From Heyndrickxia acidicola (GTDB taxonomy: Bacteria; Bacillota; Bacilli; Bacillales; Bacillaceae_C), in assembly GCF_001636425.1 (NCBI RefSeq), contig NZ_KV440953.1:1004847-1068846 (forward strand): a stretch of 64,000 nucleotides of DNA, read 5' to 3'. The notes beneath the pieces are model-generated. The model had not been told where the DNA came from. It searched no databases and saw only the letters and a list, made by a program, of their open reading frames with translations. Positions 25,887-33,396 of the stretch are shown one piece after another (the stretch's first letter is position 1; each line of letters starts with the position of its first letter). The translations under genes and the position numbers were made by a program.

Positions 25887-27313
25887 GATTAAGTCTATAT
25901 AATTGTGTAAAAAGAAAAGGGCCATATCAGCCCTCCATGTTACAATGTTTTTCTACCACGAAAAAACATAACAGGAGGACATGATAATGACCCAAATTAA
26001 TTTTACACTAGACTTCGATAAACTTAAAGAGGAGATCGGAAAATCAGATCTAAACGATATTGTGAAATCCTCTATTGTCCTTGTATTGAATCAATATATG
26101 GAAATGGAAAGAGATCGCTATATACAGGCAAATTCCCATGAGCGTTCATCAGAACGGACCGATTATCGAAATGGATACTATGAGAGAGAAATGATTGTGA
26201 ACGTTGGAAAAATCCGTCTTAAAGTGCCTCGGACAAGAAATGGCGAATTCGCTACGGACGTCTTTGAGAAGTATGCAAGATGTGATAAGGCTTTGCTTTT
26301 GTCTATGCTGGAGATGGTCGTAAACGGGGTGTCCACTCGTAAAGTCACGAAGATTATGGAAGAGCTTTGCGGAGAATCTATCTCAAAGTCCATGGTCTCT
26401 AATCTAACCAAAAAGCTGGATCCATTGGTGAATGACTGGGCAAACAGGCCTTTAAATGTCATGTACTTCCCCTATCTTTTCGTGGATGCCATGTATATTA
26501 AAGTTAGGGAGCACAATAAGGTTGTCTCTAAGGCGGTCTACATCGCGATGGGTGTCAACGAACAAAACAAACGTGAAATCATTGGGTTAAAGGTGGATCA
26601 TTCCGAAAGTGAAACAAACTGGAGAGAATTCTTTGAATCCCTTAAATCCAGAGGTCTTCAGTCACCAAAGTTAATTATTTCAGATGCTCATCAGGGGTTG
26701 AAAGCTGCCATTACCAAAGCCTTCATTGGCACCAGTTGGCAACGTTGTACCGTACACATGTTGAGAAACATGATTCAAACCATGCCCCGTAAGGACTCGA
26801 AAGAGGCACGCTCTCAATTAAAGGCGATCTTTAAGTCCTCTAATTTGGAAGAGGCTAAAAAGCTTAAAGACGAATTTATGGCCACATATGAAGAACAAAA
26901 GGGATACCAAAAAGCCATTCTTATTTTAGACGAGGGCTTTGATGATGCCACACAATTTTATACAGAATCAGAGGACTTCCACATCCATCTCCGTACGACA
27001 AACGTGCTGGAGAGATTAAATTCAGAGATTCGACGGCGTGAACAAGTGATTCGGGTTTTCCCCAATCACCAGTCTGCCTTCCGCTTAATTGGAGCTGTAC
27101 TGATGGACTATGCCGATACTTTAGATCTAGGTAACCGAAAATTCCTGCATCCTCAATAAGGACATTTTATTAAAAGCTTAACTAGGAAAGCTAGAGTAAG
27201 AAGATTTTGATTGAGGAGGGGGCTAGCCCCCTCCTCAACCAAAACCCCATACTCAGACGTATATTCGTGGTATCCATTGAACATGCTTTTTACACATAAT
27301 AGTGGACTTGACT
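25887..27313 (+). mobile_element. IS256-family insertion sequence, 1427 bp
   Basis: Bounded by imperfect inverted repeats of about 28 bases: GATTAAGTC and ATTGTGTAAAAAG on the left against AGTCAAGTC and ATGTGTAAAAAG on the complemented right end. The termini resemble those of IS256 itself. Both ends abut the 8-bp duplication GGCCGTTT. It carries one intact transposase gene, so it may still be mobile. No passenger genes are present. Confidence 0.88.
25987..27159 (+). CDS. IS256-family (mutator-type) transposase
   Basis: A 390-residue DDE transposase. The three acidic residues are in YLFVDAMYIKV, LIISDAHQGLKAAI and TTNVLERLNSEIRRREQVIRVF, the last being the family's ERxNxExRRR signature. The N-terminal part matches IS256 proteins (RNGYYERE, then IRLKVPRTRNGEF). 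ATG 25987 is preferred over 25981 because GGAGG lies 9 bases before it and IS256 relatives begin MTQ. The frame is complete, so the element is potentially active. Confidence 0.92.
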   Translation: MTQINFTLDFDKLKEEIGKSDLNDIVKSSIVLVLNQYMEMERDRYIQANSHERSSERTDYRNGYYEREMIVNVGKIRLKVPRTRNGEFATDVFEKYARCDKALLLSMLEMVVNGVSTRKVTKIMEELCGESISKSMVSNLTKKLDPLVNDWANRPLNVMYFPYLFVDAMYIKVREHNKVVSKAVYIAMGVNEQNKREIIGLKVDHSESETNWREFFESLKSRGLQSPKLIISDAHQGLKAAITKAFIGTSWQRCTVHMLRNMIQTMPRKDSKEARSQLKAIFKSSNLEEAKKLKDEFMATYEEQKGYQKAILILDEGFDDATQFYTESEDFHIHLRTTNVLERLNSEIRRREQVIRVFPNHQSAFRLIGAVLMDYADTLDLGNRKFLHPQ

Positions 27314-27321
27314 GGCCGTTT
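27314..27321. repeat. Right target-site duplication of the IS
   Basis: GGCCGTTT, identical to 25879-25886, directly after the right inverted repeat. Confidence 0.85.
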
Positions 27322-27580
27322 CACACGAATGAGCTAAAAAACACCAATTTTAATAAGAAGCGGAAGTATATATTAAATAATAAAGTCGAAAGCTTTTAAT
27401 ATGGAATCACGTTCTTTTTCCCGTTATGAAACGGCCCCCTCTTACTGCCTTTTTTCAATCTCCTTCAGAAATACAGCATATTTTTCACTTTATGGTAAAT
27501 GACAGCAAAATCTTTGCTCATAAAGTTTAAACACAGGAATATAGGGAATAAAACCATTGAATTCTAAATATAATAAAAAT

Positions 27581-27612
27581 AAAAAAAGGACAATGGCTGC
27601 TACCCATTGTCC
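27581..27612 (-). terminator. Probable terminator of the first holin-like toxin mRNA
   Basis: GGACAATGG (27588-27596) pairs with CCATTGTCC (27604-27612); on the minus strand the stem is followed by TTTTTTTATTTTTA. It lies 86 bases after the toxin stop codon, leaving a 3' UTR of the length seen in type I toxin mRNAs. A Bacillus terminator for a plus-strand RNA is less likely, as the other side lacks a T tract. Confidence 0.7.
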
Positions 27613-27688
27613 CTCCACAGAACCTGCAGGAGAGCAGTAATCGAGTTGTGATTAAGAAACCTTCCCTAGAACTTTCATTATAGTTATA

Positions 27689-27842
27689 CAGGGTGGGTTA
27701 CTTTTTTTTCACAAGAGAAATAACGACTGTGAATACTCCCACGATTAATGATCCAAACGTTATCATCAACGATAATGCTTCGTATGCCGTCATTATCAGT
27801 GATCACCTCACCTATCGGAATGATCGATCACTGCCCACCCTG
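27689..27842 (-). promoter_or_regulatory. RNA structures around the toxin ORF: SD hairpin and 5'/3' pairing
   Basis: CAGTGATC (27826-27833, minus strand) can pair with GATCACTG (27797-27804), an 8-bp stem whose 3' arm overlaps the end of the GAGGTGATC ribosome site. Next to it CAGGGTGGG in the 5' UTR (27834-27842) is perfectly complementary to CCCACCCTG just after the stop codon (27689-27697). Such translation-blocking folding is known in type I toxin mRNAs. Confidence 0.65.
27698..27793 (-). CDS. Putative holin-like (TxpA/BsrG-type) type I toxin, 31 aa
   Basis: A 31-residue peptide: MTAYEALSLMITFGS, then a hydrophobic stretch LIVGVFTVVISLV and a basic end KKK. This is the pattern of the small 'putative holin-like toxin' family of Bacillus, whose members (TxpA, BsrG, BsrE type) insert in the membrane and are held in check by an antisense RNA. 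Translation is supported by GAGGTGATC at ideal spacing before ATG 27793. An extended -10 promoter (27859-27867) and a terminator (27588) frame a roughly 260-base mRNA. The antitoxin RNA, expected on the plus strand over the 3' end, was not located. Confidence 0.75.
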   Translation of the reverse strand: MTAYEALSLMITFGSLIVGVFTVVISLVKKK

Positions 27843-27858
27843 CTTTACTGTGTACTTA

Positions 27859-27867
27859 ATTATAACA
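27859..27867 (-). promoter_or_regulatory. Extended -10 promoter of toxin 1
   Basis: TGTTATAAT on the minus strand: a perfect TATAAT preceded by TG, 66 bases before the start codon. A weak -35 (TGAAAT) lies 17 bases upstream. Confidence 0.6.
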
Positions 27868-28059
27868 CCTTCTTTACATTTATTTCATAATTCAAAATGA
27901 CTATCTTTTTCGAAATATTTTATTTTTTGAAAAAATTAATTTAAATATAGATATTCATAGAATATGATTTGCAACAGAACGGAAATAGTGGAAGTTTTAA
28001 ATAATATGTGCGGCAAGGTTAACAGTATTTTAAAATAATTAAGGTTAGCTCAGCAGTAT

Positions 28060-28158
28060 TTATTTTCTTTTCGTTATTGAAATGACGACTGTAATAACAC
28101 CTATGATTAAGGAACTGAACATAATCATAAGCGATATTGCCTGATACGTCGTGAGCAC
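28060..28158 (-). CDS. Second putative holin-like type I toxin, 32 aa
   Basis: A 32-residue paralog of the peptide at 27698: MLTTYQAISLMIMFSSLI, then IGVITVVISIT and KRK. The shared pattern is TxYxAxSLMIxFxSLIxGVxTVVIS followed by a basic tail. GTG 28158 is preceded by GGGAGGT at 8-base spacing. An extended -10 (TGCTATTAT, 28221-28229) lies upstream. No strong 5'/3' pairing was found here, unlike copy 1. It is probably a type I toxin with an unidentified antisense RNA. The family call is by resemblance. Confidence 0.72.
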   Translation of the reverse strand: MLTTYQAISLMIMFSSLIIGVITVVISITKRK

Positions 28159-28220
28159 TTTTATTTACCTCCCTTATTTAAAAATTAGCATTCTTTCACA
28201 AGTGTATTGATATTATCATC

Positions 28221-28229
28221 ATAATAGCA
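28221..28229 (-). promoter_or_regulatory. Extended -10 promoter of toxin 2
   Basis: TGCTATTAT on the minus strand, 63 bases before the GTG start, parallel to the extended -10 of toxin 1. Confidence 0.5.
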
Positions 28230-28335
28230 CACATGTTCGGTCGAGCGATCATGCTAATGGACTATTCTATCAAACATGTCAACTCGTCCTCTATTTCATT
28301 TTCAAAAACAGATTCCGTTTTATAGCAAGAAAAAA

Positions 28336-28359
28336 CGCCAAACGAAAAAACGTTTGACG
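28336..28359 (-). terminator. Terminator of the peptidase E-like gene
   Basis: CGCCAAACG (28336-28344) pairs with CGTTTGACG (28351-28359) over an A6 loop, followed on the minus strand by TTTTTT. It lies 10 bases after the stop codon. Confidence 0.65.
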
Positions 28360-28369
28360 GAGTTGTGTT

Positions 28370-29032
28370 TTAGGGATGGATACGGACTAGCCTGTCGTTT
28401 TGGATGCTATAAATGCCTCGTCCTTCAGCTTCTTTATAAACATCATTTTCCAAATAAATCCCGCTATCTTCATCAATACCATAATTCATGTGTGGCTTGC
28501 ACTTTTCAATCCCTTCCCTTAAATGCATTTCATCATTCCATTCAATAAAATGGACTGCCAATATAGTATCTTGAAGAAGGCCTAAGCCTTTTCTTAACTG
28601 AAATTGTTTTTCTTCATTATCTTTAGCTGAAATGATACATTGGGATGGAGCAATTAAAGCACCTGCCGAGAAACCGGCAACAGGACATCCATTCAAGTAT
28701 ATCTTTTGTATTGCATTTTTAATGGAGGTATTTACAATATAATTCGCATAAAGATTTGTGTCTCCTCCGCCAATAATCAATGCACAGCTTTTATTTAGAC
28801 ATTCTATTATTTTATGGACGGGTGTAGAAGGAATGGGTAAATACACGTATTCGTCTATTCCTAAGTTCCTTAACTTTTGCGTATATAAAGGCATGTAGGA
28901 TTCCCAGCCGGTACGTTCAACGATAAGAATTGATACAGGGCCTTTATTTCCTGCGGTTAATGAAGCAAATTTCTGGGCAAATCCTTTTGTAAAAGGAGGG
29001 CCTCCACCGAAAAGAAATAAATGTTTAGACAT
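28370..29032 (-). CDS. Peptidase E-like (type 1 glutamine amidotransferase fold, S51 family) protein
   Basis: A 220-residue cytoplasmic protein. The nucleophile elbow GFSAGALIAP (about 118-127) has the serine of S51 peptidases (peptidase E, cyanophycinase) instead of the amidotransferase Cys. The IIGGGDTNLYANY stretch before it is diagnostic, and HFIEWNDEMHLREG and NYGIDEDSGIYLEN complete the family pattern. Peptidase E cleaves Asp-X dipeptides; the true substrate here is not known. The start follows AGAGGGAAAAAG. The LOG-family gene lies 49 bases upstream on the same strand. Confidence 0.82.
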   Translation of the reverse strand: MSKHLFLFGGGPPFTKGFAQKFASLTAGNKGPVSILIVERTGWESYMPLYTQKLRNLGIDEYVYLPIPSTPVHKIIECLNKSCALIIGGGDTNLYANYIVNTSIKNAIQKIYLNGCPVAGFSAGALIAPSQCIISAKDNEEKQFQLRKGLGLLQDTILAVHFIEWNDEMHLREGIEKCKPHMNYGIDEDSGIYLENDVYKEAEGRGIYSIQNDRLVRIHP

Positions 29033-29080
29033 TCTTTTTCCCTCTTTCTTCAGTTAATGCGAGTACTGAATACACTGCTT

Positions 29081-29644
29081 TTACTTCGCCCTGTATACAG
29101 GATGGTCACGAAGAGCTAACTTTTCCAGTAAGTCAGAAGATGTTGTCGAAGAAATGATTAAATCGATGTAGGAAGGATTCATAAAGCCTTCCTTCGCAGC
29201 ATGTTTAACGAGATTAAGTAATGGAGTGTAAAATTCATCAATATTTAAGACCCCAATTGGTTTATGATGAAGTCCAATTTGTGACCAGCAGACTACTTCA
29301 AATAATTCCTCAAAGGTTCCATATCCCCCTGGCAATGCAATAAACGCATCTGCGAGTTCACCCATTTTTGCTTTTCTTTCATGCATTGTGGAAACTTCAA
29401 TTAGTTCGGTCAGTCCTTGATGTACAATTTCACTGCTAAATAAGGAACTGGGCATAACACCAATGACATTGCCTCCTGATTCGATAACTTGATCTGCTAC
29501 TGCGCCCATTAATCCCTTACACGATCCGCCATATACTAAGTCTATTTGTTTATCAGCCAAAAGCTTTCCCAATCTTTTCGCTTCACTAGCATAACTCAAT
29601 TTATTCCCTGGATTTGATCCCGCAAAAACACATATTTTTTTCAT
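29081..29644 (-). CDS. LOG-family protein (Rossmann-fold, TIGR00730/YvdD-like)
   Basis: A 187-residue protein of the LOG (Lonely Guy) family, nucleotide phosphoribohydrolases that release a base from nucleoside 5'-monophosphates. The catalytic signature PGGYGTFEELFE (about 107-118) and the partner motif MHERKAKM are intact, and the opening VFAGSNPGN and VYGGSCKGLMGA are typical. The start is uncertain: ATG 29644 is abutted by GGAAGAGG, while a GTG at 29656 has only weak GGGGA. It precedes the peptidase E-like gene, possibly co-transcribed. Confidence 0.87.
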   Translation of the reverse strand: MKKICVFAGSNPGNKLSYASEAKRLGKLLADKQIDLVYGGSCKGLMGAVADQVIESGGNVIGVMPSSLFSSEIVHQGLTELIEVSTMHERKAKMGELADAFIALPGGYGTFEELFEVVCWSQIGLHHKPIGVLNIDEFYTPLLNLVKHAAKEGFMNPSYIDLIISSTTSSDLLEKLALRDHPVYRAK

Positions 29645-29656
29645 CCTCTTCCCCAC

Positions 29657-29880
29657 TTTCCCCAGAAGTGATTTTGTTTTTACAATCGTACTATAGAATA
29701 CCAGAGGTTTCTATTAATTTTATGTAGACTTTTTGTAAATCCCTTTTATTTTTTGAATATTGCTTTTATTGAAGGAACTTGTTGTTTTCAACATATAATT
29801 TCTAACAGAGATTTGAATATAAGAAAAAAGACAGGGATAGCCCGCCTAAGGTAATTTTTCTTAATCATTCATTTGGCTTA
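29657..29880. other. Short gap before a dispersed repeat
   Basis: AT-rich leader region, presumably containing the promoter of the LOG gene. No frame with a ribosome site. Confidence 0.35.
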
Positions 29881-30025
29881 ATGAAAGCTCCACTCAATGG
29901 TGATTGGAACGTTTATACCAGACTTCCGCCATAGAAAAAAGTGTATAAGGGAGACCTCGCAGGCTTTACAGCGAGGAGGAGTCTCCCGAATCGCCTGCAG
30001 CGGAAATCTTTAGATAACATTCACA
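29881..30025. repeat. Worn copy of a long Bacillaceae palindromic repeat
   Basis: The segment contains CCACTCAATGGTGATTGGAA, a GTATAAGGGAGACCTCGCAGG, CGAGGAGGAGTCTCCCGAAT and CGCCTGCAGCGGAAATC order. The same order, better preserved, occurs at 58331-58530. The GC-rich arms can fold into a hairpin. Confidence 0.65.
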
Positions 30026-30047
30026 GGCAAAATAACAGAGTCATTCA

Positions 30048-30359
30048 TTAAAAAGAAGGAAGGTTGTCCAGGTTATTTTCTTTAACACCATCGGGCTCAC
30101 TTCTTATAATATCTCTTCCATATTTATGAAATACATCTATATTGGCAATCTTTCCTGCTTTAGCTTCTTCAAGAGCAGCCAAATAGTCCAGTTCCCGACC
30201 CGAGTTGGTTTTAAAGGCGATTAAATCGCCGTCTTCGTTTTTTCTTACTGCCATAATTTCTTCCTTGTCGGACTGACTGTTAGGCATAGCAAGCTTTTTT
30301 GCCTGCTCTTCAGATTGTTTTTTATACTGTTCATAAATTTCCTCAAATTGATCTGGCAT
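30048..30359 (-). CDS. DUF3892 domain-containing protein
   Basis: A 103-residue hydrophilic protein. The C-terminal 65 residues follow the DUF3892 pattern: AVRKNEDGDLIAFKTNSGRE, then LDYLAALEEAKAGKIANID, VFHKYGRDIIRSEPDG and a closing NNLDNLPSF. The N-terminal part is a charged helix (FEEIYEQYKKQSEEQAKKLA). The ATG at 30359 is set by GGAGGTGAAAAGA; the upstream ATG at 30407 has no site. This family is common in Bacillaceae and of unknown function. Confidence 0.8.
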   Translation of the reverse strand: MPDQFEEIYEQYKKQSEEQAKKLAMPNSQSDKEEIMAVRKNEDGDLIAFKTNSGRELDYLAALEEAKAGKIANIDVFHKYGRDIIRSEPDGVKENNLDNLPSF

Positions 30360-30456
30360 TCTTTTCACCTCCAGGCATACATTAGTATGCTGCATCGCAC
30401 ATCTCAATATGTCCTGAGTTTATATCAAAATAGCTGGGCTCTGTAGTAAACCTGTG

Positions 30457-30560
30457 AATTGCTTACGAAAAGATGCCACGATGCCTCACTTTGCACGAAT
30501 GTAATACTTTTGCGAAAAGCAGCAATCTATGCGAAAACAGCCAATAGCTAAAATAAAGGA
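30457..30560. repeat. Degenerate interspersed repeat (TGTGAAT-GCTTACGAAAA type), copy 1
   Basis: TGTGAATTGCTTACGAAAA begins this block and ATGCGAAAACAGCCAA ends it. A block of the same length at 52831-52925 begins TGTGAATAGCTTACGAAAA and ends ACGAAAACAGCCAA, with looser similarity between. No frame or function is apparent. Confidence 0.4.
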
Positions 30561-30684
30561 CTTTGTTGTTTTGCTTATCTACACCTGGATTTACCCAGAT
30601 ACGATTAAGTCCCCGTCGACACTAACTGTACCAACACTTATCCTAAAATCTGATTAAAACAATAAAATTTCGTTCATTCCTTCT

Positions 30685-30724
30685 CCTTATCAAGCATATT
30701 TGAAAAATTATATGCTTGATAAGG
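30685..30724. repeat. Palindrome with 15-bp arms
   Basis: CCTTATCAAGCATAT (30685-30699) pairs perfectly with ATATGCTTGATAAGG (30710-30724), loop of 10. There is no T tract, so it is not an obvious terminator; it lies 250 bases upstream of the monooxygenase gene. Confidence 0.6.
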
Positions 30725-30980
30725 ATGGTGATATACCTAATTATTATGAGTAATTGGATATCTTTTTGCTTTTCTTACTATAGGATAAGGCTCAGAATAA
30801 TCCATCTCTGTAGTAAGTTTTTATCCCTCATTAAATGCAACAGAGCAATTTATCAAAGCCTAAATTAGGTATAAAATGTTATCTTTGTCTCATTTACATC
30901 TCTTTTTTTAAACTTTAAACTAAACGTGCTGGAAAATAAAGTTTATTCTGACATATCGAAATATATAGGAGGACATGCTA

Positions 30981-32162
30981 TTGAGTAGAAAAATTGCAAT
31001 AGTTGGAAGTGGAACAGCCGGTTTACAGCTTGCGTATGCCTTACGAAATGACTTTGAAGTTACTGTCATCCATGCATATTCCTCTGAAAAAATTAAAAAT
31101 GGAAGAGTCATGTCTACTCAGGTTCATTTTGGTTCAACAGTAAAACGGGAAGAAAAATTTCAAATGCCTTTCTGGAAGGAAGCAGATCCTCTTCAAAGTG
31201 TTCACATCTCGATTAGGGATCAAAAACTTTTTGTAGGAAATCTGAAAGAACCTGCCTATTCTATTAATCAGAGACTTTATTTTTCAAGAGGTATGGAAGA
31301 ACTTGAAATGGACAACGTGAAATTTAAACAAGTGAGGGTTCAGGAAGAGCACCTCGATCAGTTAATTGAAGAGTTTAATATTGTGATTGATTGTTCAGGT
31401 AAAGCTGGACCGCTTTTTTCCTTTCCTATAATAGAAGAGCTCTCACCTTTTAAACTGCCTCAAAGAAAATGCATAGTCGGTTACTTTAATGGAATAAAAT
31501 CAAATGACCCATTAGGAGTCGGTGTAACAATTTTGCCGGGGCTTGGTGAAATGTTTGAGATTCCTGCGTTAACAAATAAGGGTCCAATAACCATTTTATT
31601 CATAATGGCCATTCCCGAAAAAGAACTCGATTGTTTTAAAGGGGTAAAGACATCTGAACAGTTTACAGACCGTATGAAGGATACTGCTCATTCATATTTT
31701 CCTTCTATCTATGAACGGATAGACAAGAACCAATTTACGTTAGCTGACAGCCTTTCTTTTCTCCAATTAGCAATCTCTCCCGTTATTAGAAGGCCTTATA
31801 CGCATTATACAAATAAAATCGTTCTTGGCTGCGGGGATAGTGTTTTTTTAAATGATCCCATTACCGGCCAAGGCTGTAATCTCTCTTCTTATTGTGCAGA
31901 AAAGCTTTATGAAACCCTTCTGCAGTATAAACACTCGGAATGGGATTTAAAACTGGGAGAAGATTATTGGGACGCTGTCAGACCAATGGTAGAAAAAGTG
32001 ACGAAATGGACGAACGCAATGACACAGGAAATGCCTCCTCACATTATTCAATTGCTACTGTCCGGAAAATCAAGCCAGAAAACTGCTGACAAAATTGCAG
32101 AATGGTTTGCTGAGCCTGAAAAGGCATATAACGATTTTTTTCAGCAATCCATACAGATTTGA
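30981..32162 (+). CDS. Styrene/indole monooxygenase-like (StyA family) FAD-dependent oxidoreductase
   Basis: A 393-residue flavoprotein. It opens with the FAD-binding IVGSGTAGLQLAYAL (residues 5-19). The middle matches StyA (VIDCSGKAG, then FKLPQRKCIVGYFNGIK), and the second FAD motif GCGDSVFLNDPITGQGCNLS is near residue 290. StyA enzymes epoxidise styrene or indole with FADH2 from a separate reductase (StyB). No reductase is adjacent, so electrons must come from elsewhere. The TTG at 30981 is preferred because AGGAGG lies 8 bases before it; the ATG at 30975 is too close. Substrate unknown. Confidence 0.75.
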   Translation: MSRKIAIVGSGTAGLQLAYALRNDFEVTVIHAYSSEKIKNGRVMSTQVHFGSTVKREEKFQMPFWKEADPLQSVHISIRDQKLFVGNLKEPAYSINQRLYFSRGMEELEMDNVKFKQVRVQEEHLDQLIEEFNIVIDCSGKAGPLFSFPIIEELSPFKLPQRKCIVGYFNGIKSNDPLGVGVTILPGLGEMFEIPALTNKGPITILFIMAIPEKELDCFKGVKTSEQFTDRMKDTAHSYFPSIYERIDKNQFTLADSLSFLQLAISPVIRRPYTHYTNKIVLGCGDSVFLNDPITGQGCNLSSYCAEKLYETLLQYKHSEWDLKLGEDYWDAVRPMVEKVTKWTNAMTQEMPPHIIQLLLSGKSSQKTADKIAEWFAEPEKAYNDFFQQSIQI

Positions 32163-32269
32163 ACTACACTTCACTTAGCTAGCACCTAATGGAAGAATTC
32201 TCCGTACACCCACGTTCCATGTAGTTAAACTATATCTGCCCTCTAAGGTAATGGAGGTTTCTTTCTTCT

Positions 32270-32415
32270 TTTATAAAGGCCTTGTTAAAGGATATTGTTG
32301 CTTTTTAGCTCATTCGTGTGAAACTGCTGTTTCACACGCCTTTCAGCACAGCTGAAAGGTTAGAGTAAAGAAACGAGCAGTTATCAATATTGAAATTTTC
32401 CACAGCCTTTATAAA
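32270..32415. repeat. MITE-like element with 8-bp direct repeats, full copy
   Basis: The core 32278-32407 (130 bp) starts GGCCTTGTTAAAGG and ends TTTTCCACAGCC, imperfect inverted ends. The centre is the palindrome GTGTGAAACTGCTGTTTCAC with a second hairpin CCTTTCAGC-ACA-GCTGAAAGG. Both sides carry TTTATAAA (32270-32277 and 32408-32415), a likely 8-bp target duplication, though the sequence is itself a palindrome. Confidence 0.7.
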
Positions 32416-32513
32416 AAATCTATTCTTTCATTTAAAGGCCAGTAAGCCAAACAAGTGTACTTGATTTACTATTATAATATGGTACCAATATAGCAGTGCT
32501 TACATAGAAGAAG

Positions 32514-33170
32514 CTAGTATAGATATCTAAAAATAATCCAGACAGCGTAAATAGACTGTGAGCAGAATAACAAACCCCAAATTGGCGCTGGAATAAAGGT
32601 GGCTTCTTCCAATGAGGCCGCATCACCAGCTTCTTCTCGCTTAACAACGCTTAATTTCAAGATGTGTGAAGCAGCGAATACTGATTGAACCAGTATGACA
32701 GAGGAGATAAACATACTAGCATGCATCATAAATAAGGTTAAATGATGGAATAGCATCGATCCCAAAGTAAAAATGACGGATACAGACCACATAAAACCAT
32801 AAAGATTTCTTACCCATAAAATAGCCGTGACAACGGTAAGTGCAGTGAAAATCTCTATAACTAATTGATAATCGCTTTTATGCAGCAGGTAAAATAGAAC
32901 CACTGCCATTAAAGAAGAACCAGTATAACCCGCATAAGACACAGCTACTCGGGAGACCCAGGAATTAATGCTAGTAATCGCCATGCCTGAAGCATTATGG
33001 TTTAAAGTGATTGTATGCCCCAACCTTCTTGTGAAAATACTCGCAAGCAGCGCATGAGAAAACTCATGGACCAGTGTATTGCATAGAGAAAAATATACTC
33101 CTACAACAGGAAGATTGGTAGTAATAATAGCAACCACTATATATATAAGCAATAAACTATGTTCACTCAT
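32514..33170 (-). CDS. M50-type (site-2-protease-like) membrane metallopeptidase
   Basis: A 218-residue polytopic membrane protein with about six hydrophobic segments. The zinc site HEFSHA (HExxH, about residues 35-40) sits at the start of a membrane helix, as in the M50B-like family. The typical second motif near the C-terminus (a membrane Asp) was not placed with confidence. These proteases process membrane proteins; relatives in Bacillaceae are mostly uncharacterised. The start follows AAAGGAATTATAA. Confidence 0.72.
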   Translation of the reverse strand: MSEHSLLLIYIVVAIITTNLPVVGVYFSLCNTLVHEFSHALLASIFTRRLGHTITLNHNASGMAITSINSWVSRVAVSYAGYTGSSLMAVVLFYLLHKSDYQLVIEIFTALTVVTAILWVRNLYGFMWSVSVIFTLGSMLFHHLTLFMMHASMFISSVILVQSVFAASHILKLSVVKREEAGDAASLEEATFIPAPIWGLLFCSQSIYAVWIIFRYLY

Positions 33171-33329
33171 TTATAATTCCTTTCATGATAAGCTTGTAAA
33201 GAGTGCATGTATATTTTATAAGAAAAACATGCTACTGCTCCACTATCTATATTAGCCATATTTCCCAGCTTATTTTCATACTATGATAATCATTTTTATA
33301 TAAAAAAATATACTTTCTTGCCCTATAAA

Positions 33330-33358
33330 AAATCCCGGATATCTTAGATCCGGGATTT
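33330..33358 (-). terminator. Terminator of the aldo/keto reductase gene
   Basis: AAATCCCGGAT (33330-33340) pairs perfectly with ATCCGGGATTT (33348-33358), followed by a T tract on the minus strand. Confidence 0.85.
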
Positions 33359-33396
33359 GTTCTTAACAATTGTAAATCTATATGCTTAAAATTTAA

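Larger units (their letters stand above)
25805..27351. repeat. MITE-like repeat split by an IS256-family insertion
   Basis: The left part (25805-25886) starts GGCTGTGTTAAATTTCAATG and runs through GTAACTG and TTTTTTAGCTC to GTGTGAAACGGCCGTTT. The right part (27314 on) continues GGCCGTTTCACACGAATGAG then CTAAAAAACA. Removing the IS and one 8-base duplicate restores the palindrome GTGTGAAACGGCCGTTTCAC that is found at the centre of the related copies at 32270 and 34773. Confidence 0.7.
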
